NCBI RefSeq assembly: GCF_963678635.1
Contig: NC_087064.1
Span: 14,437,802 to 14,499,801, forward strand
Reading direction: 5' to 3'
Length of the DNA: 62,000 nt
From: Symsagittifera roscoffensis
Lineage: Eukaryota > Xenacoelomorpha > Acoela > Convolutidae
Shown here: piece by piece, positions 56,217 through 62,000 of the stretch
How the letters are laid out: each line of letters begins with the position of its first letter
How positions within the stretch are numbered: position 1 is the stretch's first letter
Position numbers and translations under genes: made by a program
The notes under the pieces: generated by a model
What the model was told of the DNA's origin: nothing
The model's input: the letters and a program-made list of their open reading frames with translations, nothing else
Database searches by the model: none

Positions 56217-58832
56217 ATGTATATTCTAAAAATATTTATTTTTCTCCAACTCCTTTTTCTAGTTATCTCAAACCAAAACATAAACCCTTCTCCCCGCACA
56301 GGACCCCAAGATTTATTAGTAACACATTACGATTGTGAAGAAAACGAACAAAAAACACTACACAAATATGCAATAAATCAAGTATCACAGTGCGAAACAG
56401 AACCCCAAGCCATAGAAACTACAAATGTCATAGCAACACTTTATTCAAAAGCCCGAGCAACTACAGTTATAGGATATAAATTCACAGCAACATTTTCTGA
56501 AAAGAAAGTACATTGTTCACAAGTCTCAAACGGAAATAAAAACCGACTTGACCATGAATCATTCTACCAGAGTAATATAGAACGACTTTTACATCTCAAT
56601 CCCGAAGATTGTAAAAACGAGTTACTCCGACTAAACATCACCAAAAATAAAAACACAGATAGAAATTTAGTATATTTCCAAGTTTTTTCAGATTCTGTAT
56701 ATCAAGCAGAACTTGAAAGATATCAAGGACATATAAAATTAGATGAAAAATACCCATACAACGGCGCACACGGACGATTAACCTATGACATACACGATAA
56801 ACACTGGATACCACACATTGGTATAAACGACCCATCAAACTGCAAAGCAGACACAAAAAATAAAGGATACCAAGAAATAATGTTTTTCGATTGGAAAATA
56901 CAACTCGAAAAAATACAACTCACACGAGATTTATCAGACAACACAATGATTTATCAAGGAATTAGATTACCTTGTAAAAACGACCAAGGTTATTGCGACC
57001 CTACAACCAGAACACAAGCAACAATTGTTTGGTTCCCCGAAGACACATGTACAACATTTCAAGTAGCAAAAATACACGCTCGTATGATAAAATTTCACGA
57101 AAAATATTTTATACAATCAATACCATATGAACATGTAAATCCATTACGCAAAATAAGTTCAAATTTTCGAAACATTCATAATATAGAAAATAAATTAACA
57201 CGTTTTCAAATATATCAAGAAACAGAACTTGCATGTAAATACAGAAACCCACTTCACAAAACACAATACTCTGAAATATTAGTTGAATACGAAAATGGAT
57301 TCGACATGACCACTGGAAAAATAAAAGTCGACCCATACGCCACAAGTCATCCCCTAAACGAAGGAACATCATATATACCAGTTAATTTTCAAAAGAATAC
57401 AGGTCAACCTGGTGGACATTTAAAACCCCAAAACGATCAAAGCACACGTTTACAAGAACTATCACTAATGAATAATACATATTTTGGTAATATCCACTAT
57501 GATATTCACTTAGATATGAAACTAGACTACACGATTAGCCGAATTTTTCAAGAAATGTCACTCTCTGAATTAGAAACACTACACCAATTATGCGAATTAG
57601 AAAGAACACAAATATTACAATCACTTGCACTAGCAGTATTAAAAATACCCTACGCAGGATATTTACTATCAGGAAATAGATCAAATTTTTTAGACTATGA
57701 AGGAAACATCTTATGGTTTTATACTTGTACTAAAAAAGTATCACCACTATACATTTTTGAAGATAAACGATGTTATAAAAGAATCCCTATCTTTTATAAG
57801 AATAAAGTACATTTCGTTGACACACTTTCACGAAGAACCTATTTCTGGGATACCGCAGTTCCATGTGGATCAGAAAATAGCCACAACGTAGTACAACTAA
57901 ACCCTGATGAAGATAAATATTACCTTCTCACCCCATATCCCACATTAATGCAATCACTCAAAAAATTTTCACCAGAAAGCATTCGCGCTATCGCTCGAAA
58001 CCCAAATATAGACTTACAATCAATAGGAATATACTCAAAATCAGATATTCAACATCACATTAGAACACAACAATTCCAGGAATTATTAACACAAATGGAC
58101 ACAATACAAAGACAATCAATTGACCAAAACTTACGCAAACTTGCCGAAACCGCAGGATTTGCAGACATCTATACGCAAGACTATAGCGGATATTTTAAAG
58201 ACATTAAAGATTATATATATCTAAACGGTGAAAAATACCGTCCCCAAGATATATCACCTATCAATATTTTTAGCTTCGTTACACTCAAGAATGAAATTCT
58301 TGATTTTCTAGGATGGCCCTACTACATCTTAGAAAAACTAACTATTTTATACGCAATGTTTAACTTTATTGGATTTCTTTTTTCACTCTTAAAAGGAATC
58401 TATAACACATGTGCTATACACACACAAGTCAATCGACAAGCAAGTGTAGCACGCATACTATTTGCAGGATTTTTTGGAATATTTTCTACATCTATAAACA
58501 AAATTCTTTTAGACGCACAAATAAAAGAATATAACACAAAAATAGCAACAAGACAGAACACATATGACGAAGAACATAACAATGCAGACACAACACCAAC
58601 AGCACCACAGTTACCACCCCTACCACATAACCATCCATTATCCCTAGTCCCACGTAATTTTCGAAATTTAGCCGTAACACATAATAATTTTAGACCAACC
58701 ATATCACAAAGTCCCATCCAACATATAATGCCACACCACTCACAAGATGAAAATACTTATGAACAAATTATAGAACAACCCCATACCACCGCTTTTCAGT
58801 CTCAAAATAATAATTTTTTTAGCCCACGATGA
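56217..58832 (+). CDS. env: Envelope glycoprotein-like protein, 871 residues
   Basis: Residues 1-18 form a signal peptide (MYILKIFIFLQLLFLVIS). The outer part, about 20-705, is Cys-containing with several N-glycosylation sequons. The membrane-spanning segment is about 709-731 (FNFIGFLFSLL), with a second hydrophobic stretch at about 745-762 and a Pro/His/Asn-rich tail of about 100 residues. A notable block is C253-x6-C260 (GYC) followed by an ATIVW motif and C278. I associate this spacing with chuvirus-type class III glycoproteins and their retroelement captures, from memory only. No clear furin site or errantivirus-type fusion motif is seen. As an envelope it would mediate exit and entry between cells. 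The stop overlaps the next start (ATGA). Confidence 0.75.
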   Translation: MYILKIFIFLQLLFLVISNQNINPSPRTGPQDLLVTHYDCEENEQKTLHKYAINQVSQCETEPQAIETTNVIATLYSKARATTVIGYKFTATFSEKKVHCSQVSNGNKNRLDHESFYQSNIERLLHLNPEDCKNELLRLNITKNKNTDRNLVYFQVFSDSVYQAELERYQGHIKLDEKYPYNGAHGRLTYDIHDKHWIPHIGINDPSNCKADTKNKGYQEIMFFDWKIQLEKIQLTRDLSDNTMIYQGIRLPCKNDQGYCDPTTRTQATIVWFPEDTCTTFQVAKIHARMIKFHEKYFIQSIPYEHVNPLRKISSNFRNIHNIENKLTRFQIYQETELACKYRNPLHKTQYSEILVEYENGFDMTTGKIKVDPYATSHPLNEGTSYIPVNFQKNTGQPGGHLKPQNDQSTRLQELSLMNNTYFGNIHYDIHLDMKLDYTISRIFQEMSLSELETLHQLCELERTQILQSLALAVLKIPYAGYLLSGNRSNFLDYEGNILWFYTCTKKVSPLYIFEDKRCYKRIPIFYKNKVHFVDTLSRRTYFWDTAVPCGSENSHNVVQLNPDEDKYYLLTPYPTLMQSLKKFSPESIRAIARNPNIDLQSIGIYSKSDIQHHIRTQQFQELLTQMDTIQRQSIDQNLRKLAETAGFADIYTQDYSGYFKDIKDYIYLNGEKYRPQDISPINIFSFVTLKNEILDFLGWPYYILEKLTILYAMFNFIGFLFSLLKGIYNTCAIHTQVNRQASVARILFAGFFGIFSTSINKILLDAQIKEYNTKIATRQNTYDEEHNNADTTPTAPQLPPLPHNHPLSLVPRNFRNLAVTHNNFRPTISQSPIQHIMPHHSQDENTYEQIIEQPHTTAFQSQNNNFFSPR

Positions 58833-60637
58833 GCCGACAACTTGGATCCCTACACCGATCAAATTCCCACCCAACCAACCTCACCACTCCAATCCCAATA
58901 ATACCACTTTTTGCTTTTCCGCCACCCGATTTCCCATCCAGTAATGTAACATCCGGCATGAATTCCGATACTAACTCACACATCTCAGTTTTATACTCCA
59001 TCTCACAACTCAATAACCCGAATATTGAAACCCCCGATGAATTTGCCGACTCCGAACCATCTCCATCAAATAATTTTCACACCAATCCCTTAAATTTCTC
59101 CCAACCCCCTTTTCAACCCATACTACCAAATAACCCTGACCCAACCAATTCTACACCCTCTTATGCTTCCCAAGTCACTCCAACCTACTCCTCACTTCAC
59201 TCAAACCAATCATCTCATTCTTCAGACACCCCCCGAATCTCCCCAGAACTAGATAATTTCATTACCTTACAACAACAATCCTATCACCTTGACACCCCAA
59301 CCATAAACCAAATCTCATCCACAATAGATTCATCCAACCCTCCTACCCCTACACCCTCTTCAATTTATACTGATTCATTAGCACCATCATCCACAACTAC
59401 TGTATCTTCACTCAGCACTAATAGAGCTTACCGCACTTTTAAAAGGAAGTTCCCCAACCATCCTTTCCCAGCGAAACCAGGAACAGCCCGTGAATACATC
59501 AACCATCCACAACACACTAACACAAAAGAATTTTTAGCTATCACCTTACCCTCATTTCCACAATACACCTTAAACACACCTCATGACACTAACGAGACAC
59601 GTAACTTTGTAGACGAATACGTTTTAATGCCTACCCTTCCTTGGACCTCATATTATCATTTTACAAATCCCCTTTGCTTACCTTTATCTAACACTCATAT
59701 CGATATAGAACGAAAAATGGACATGCTATATCGACTCACTACACCACTAACACCTAGACAATTTACTTACATTGGATACAAAAAATCACTAAAAACACAC
59801 ACTGCACCCCGAGCTAATGAATATACACTAGAATATTACGACCATAACATCATCAGAACTAACCAAGATCAATTCTTAGACGACGATCGCTTCGCTAACC
59901 CACAAATCACCGAGAAATTTTTCATTAAAACACCATATGTATTTACACTAAATATCTTCGATCGCAAGTTTGACCACATTATCTCAGAAGCACTAACAGA
60001 CACGCAAGCCTACGAAAGTTTTAAAGAACGCTTCCAAATATTTTCACTAACCTTTCATTTCCTTGCACCACATGAAAGAGATTTGCACTGCTCACACGAT
60101 ATTATGTTGCGCACTAAACAAACACACACATATACTTATTATCGTTTCATCCAAAATCACTTTGACCTACACACTCCCTCCAGACAACCACACCATCGTT
60201 TTCAATTCATCAATTCCAAATACACCTCACCATTCTTTCTTAACTTCACATATTGCATTAAAGATACTAACCTTCATGGTATTCTTCGAAATTATGATCC
60301 CATAACCCAAATGTATATCTTTTGTCCCATCACCAAGACCTTCAACGCAGAAGAATCCCGACCCTTCCTCATCCCACACGAGTTTGTACAACCTATAGAA
60401 ATCCCCATTTTAGAATTCATCCATAACACTAAATTCAACCACAAATTATATAATCTAATCCAAAACACACCTTATGAATTTGCAGTTGGCACTGAAGAAC
60501 TAACCACAATTAAGGCACTTCAATTGCTTTGGCCACTGCTTCAAACTAAAAATATCATCCGCATATTAGCCAAACTACTAACAACTTCAGATCTCATTCA
60601 CGACATTTTCCCCCACGGTTTCTTCCCCGACGACTAA
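58829..60637 (+). CDS. Unknown 602-residue protein coupled to env by ATGA
   Basis: The ATG at 58,829-58,831 overlaps the env stop TGA at 58,830-58,832. About residues 1-215 are Pro/Ser/Thr/Asn-rich and probably disordered; about 220-602 look folded, with regular hydrophobics and aromatic residues, few cysteines and no signal peptide or membrane helix. No family is recognised. The Pro/Ser/Thr-rich half resembles in composition the broken frame at 55,102-56,132. Overlap suggests termination-reinitiation from the env message, hence a role tied to the particle or envelope (inference). Confidence 0.75.
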   Translation: MSRQLGSLHRSNSHPTNLTTPIPIIPLFAFPPPDFPSSNVTSGMNSDTNSHISVLYSISQLNNPNIETPDEFADSEPSPSNNFHTNPLNFSQPPFQPILPNNPDPTNSTPSYASQVTPTYSSLHSNQSSHSSDTPRISPELDNFITLQQQSYHLDTPTINQISSTIDSSNPPTPTPSSIYTDSLAPSSTTTVSSLSTNRAYRTFKRKFPNHPFPAKPGTAREYINHPQHTNTKEFLAITLPSFPQYTLNTPHDTNETRNFVDEYVLMPTLPWTSYYHFTNPLCLPLSNTHIDIERKMDMLYRLTTPLTPRQFTYIGYKKSLKTHTAPRANEYTLEYYDHNIIRTNQDQFLDDDRFANPQITEKFFIKTPYVFTLNIFDRKFDHIISEALTDTQAYESFKERFQIFSLTFHFLAPHERDLHCSHDIMLRTKQTHTYTYYRFIQNHFDLHTPSRQPHHRFQFINSKYTSPFFLNFTYCIKDTNLHGILRNYDPITQMYIFCPITKTFNAEESRPFLIPHEFVQPIEIPILEFIHNTKFNHKLYNLIQNTPYEFAVGTEELTTIKALQLLWPLLQTKNIIRILAKLLTTSDLIHDIFPHGFFPDD

Positions 60638-60640
60638 CAG

Positions 60641-60724
60641 GTAAGTATGAATTATACATATTACTAATTAATTCAAACATTAGAAACTCACCATTCTTTA
60701 TCCATGTTTTCTTTAAAATTTTAG
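60641..60724 (+). other. Consensus 84-nt intron right after the last ORF
   Basis: The donor CAG|GTAAGTAT, a TACTAAT branch-site-like motif and the acceptor TTTAAAATTTTAG stand in correct order and spacing. The donor lies 3 nt after the stop codon, so the intron would be in the 3' UTR. Confidence 0.5.
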
Positions 60725-60846
60725 CCTTCATCCAACGATCATCTGAAAAATTCACAAAAGAAAAATAAAAAATAGCAAACTTCTTCAAAACTGTTTAAAA
60801 CCCTATTAACTTTTTACACCAACAATTAAATAAATATAATACCAAT

Positions 60847-60990
60847 GCAGTAAATTAATTTATAAATTTTTCCCCCACCAGCAGTAAATCTAATAATGAT
60901 GAAAATTTGTAACTTAATTTCCCCCAACAACTAGCAGTAAAATTAAAATTCTATGTAGTAAATTCATAAGAAGCAAAAGCAGTACTAACC
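60847..60990 (+). repeat. GCAGTAAA-headed degenerate repeats
   Basis: GCAGTAAA occurs at 60,847, 60,881 and 60,934 with TTTCCCCCAC/AAC tails after the first two, plus a related GTAGTAAA and GCAGTAC further on. On the minus strand the tails read as G/A polypurine runs, but that is the wrong strand for a polypurine primer of this element. Confidence 0.5.
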
Positions 60991-61127
60991 TTTTGATATT
61001 TTCATTCACTCGCATAAGAATTCTATCCACACTCACACAGCTCGCCCACGAAGAATTGTTTAAAATAATGAATTTCAGTTTCAAGCTTTCACACTCGATA
61101 ACTCTAACACAAGATAACACGTTTCAA

Positions 61128-61280
61128 ACTTTCCTTTAACCCGGTTGGAAAGGAATTATATACTAAACAAAACTAACCAATGCAGCTTACTAAACACCAC
61201 AACACATAGCATAACAGCATGACTAAGAAAAGGAAACCAACGGTACCCAAACCGGATTAACCCAGTTTAAAACTGGATAA
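61128..61280 (+). other. 3' non-coding region with short hairpins
   Basis: CTTTCC/GGAAAG near 61,130 and CCAGTTT-A-AAACTGG at about 61,264-61,278 are short inverted repeats. No gene was recognised between 60,725 and the window end. Confidence 0.4.
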
Positions 61281-61486
61281 ATTATTCTTTTGAAGACTAT
61301 TATAAAGTCTAAGAAAGAAATAATAAAACACAAAAAAGTCGAAAGACAAACCCATACCACAAACAATTTGATTTTTGAAAAAAGGACACAACCAACAAAA
61401 CATAAGAAAAACCACAACAAACCCAACATAAAACGTTGTCACATAACAGGACCTCTCACAAAAACCGCATGCAATCATACTCCCAC

Positions 61487-61547
61487 TCCTGGCCTAACCC
61501 ACCAGGAAGGACGTCCTGAGCATGCTCTATAGCCGGCCTAACCCACC
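61487..61547. repeat. Cluster of palindromes with a 13-bp direct repeat
   Basis: TCCTGG/CCAGGA (61,487-61,507), AGGACGTCCT (61,508-61,517) and GAGCATGCTC (61,518-61,527) are contiguous; GCCGGC follows at 61,532. GGCCTAACCCACC occurs at 61,491 and again at 61,535. Confidence 0.7.
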
Positions 61548-61589
61548 GTGCTACATCCACGCTTTGTGACCACACTCCTATTTTTAATA

Positions 61590-61615
61590 AGAGCTACTCA
61601 AGGGTGAGTAACTCT
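61590..61615 (+). other. 10-bp stem-loop
   Basis: AGAGCTACTC pairs with GAGTAACTCT (one G-U/mismatch) around AAGGGT. The 3' arm includes AGG|GTGAGT, a second donor-like site. Confidence 0.5.
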
Positions 61616-61690
61616 TCAAAATAACTGAACTAAAACAAAAAGCTTTTGTGAAAACAACTAACTAAAATCATAATTAAAAAATATTAAACT

Positions 61691-61696
61691 AATAAA
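61691..61696 (+). promoter_or_regulatory. AATAAA polyadenylation-type hexamer
   Basis: AATAAA lies in an A-rich stretch about 1.05 kb after the last ORF. It is common by chance in AT-rich DNA. Confidence 0.3.
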
Positions 61697-61700
61697 AGTT

Positions 61701-62000
61701 TTATAAAATGTAAATTACAATATGCAATACATAGATCAGAATACAACACCAAGGACGAACATCCAAAGACAAAACGACCCTACTACACTCGAGAAAGAAT
61801 GGCCAACTACAATCAATATGCCGCCCACAATCACAACTCAAAGGATTTAGAGTACGACTTGACTTCGCAGAAAAGGACTTCATTGAACTAGACCAATGAC
61901 CACCTCGATGTTCAAGTATACGTACAGATCCGAGTAACCAGGCATCCCCACCACGCACAATCTCCACGCCATTCCCAGACAAGGTCAAACACAAAGAAGT
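61701..62000. other. Unassigned end of window
   Basis: Less AT-rich than before, with a 97-codon minus-strand frame and broken Pro/Ser/Thr-rich plus-strand frames. It may be further element sequence continuing past the window. No match to the 5' leader was found, so it is not evidently a 3' LTR. Confidence 0.35.

Larger units (their letters stand above)
43883..62000 (+). mobile_element. Large enveloped Ty3/gypsy-type (Metaviridae-like) endogenous element, 3' end outside the window
   Basis: Gag-Pol, a membrane glycoprotein-like ORF and at least five further ORFs lie on one strand with short gaps or overlaps. The whole span is A/C-rich on the plus strand and G-poor, unlike the T-rich flank below 43.85 kb. 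Domain order PR-RT-RNase H-integrase and a GPY module place pol in Ty3/gypsy. Inspection of 43.1-45.4 kb against 60.6-62.0 kb gave no repeated terminal sequence, so LTRs are unlocated and the boundaries given are approximate. The main pol and env frames are intact, suggesting a young copy. Confidence 0.85.

Noticed and set aside
60870-60930. Polypurine tract of the retroelement
   Set aside because: The purine runs are on the minus strand, opposite to the coding strand of the element.
61701-61994. 97-residue minus-strand protein at the window end
   Set aside because: No start or splice support and no family. It may simply be the reverse of element sequence.

Overview
This is a eukaryotic, almost certainly metazoan (probably aquatic invertebrate) window. 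It is AT-rich and gene-poor, with GT-AG introns, many short non-autonomous DNA transposons, a tRNA-derived SINE-like element, microsatellites and a large endogenous retrovirus-like element. No bacterial operon, rRNA or CRISPR was seen.

Region 1 (1-43,850) is host DNA. The recognisable gene is on the minus strand, about 22.4 to 10.56 kb: a homologue of the proton-activated chloride channel PAC (PACC1/TMEM206). I located seven exons whose splice phases all agree (1,512 nt, an exact multiple of three). They cover both membrane segments and the stop codon; the first exon was not found. The glutamate at 10,662-10,664 occupies the place of human Lys319, the residue known for anion selectivity, and exon 15,242-14,718 carries an extra Ser/Thr-rich stretch of roughly 120 residues. 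A few other isolated exon candidates (4,231-4,354 minus; 7,744-7,880 plus; 9,918-10,269 minus) are not recognised. Mobile DNA includes nested hAT-like MITEs with exact 8-bp target duplications (760-1,126; 1,794-2,011; 30,283-30,501; 25,256-25,566), a 0.3-0.6 kb dispersed family with small hairpins at both ends (seven copies), and a 4.9 kb near-identical tandem array (37,193-42,083) arranged short-long-short-short-long.

Region 2 (about 43,880 to beyond 62,000) is one plus-strand element, visibly A/C-rich and G-poor compared with the flank. In order it holds: a possible small ORF (44,237-44,470); a structured leader with repeated stem-loop modules (44,760-45,311); a basic 155-residue ORF (45,399-45,866); a single 2,747-residue Gag-Pol of Ty3/gypsy type with CCHC knuckle, protease, reverse transcriptase, RNase H and integrase (45,841-54,084); two tiny hydrophobic ORFs (54,679-54,894; 54,905-55,081); a hidden Pro/Ser/Thr-rich reading frame without ATG and with a -1 frame change (55,102-56,132); an 871-residue membrane glycoprotein-like ORF (56,217-58,832); and a 602-residue ORF of unknown function joined to it by an ATGA stop/start overlap (58,829-60,637). 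Three bases after the last stop is a textbook 84-nt intron.

No LTR pair, primer-binding site or polypurine tract could be identified in the window; the 3' end probably lies beyond base 62,000. The layout is that of an enveloped, retrovirus-like Metaviridae element with accessory genes. The glycoprotein and the flanking accessory ORFs are the most novel part.
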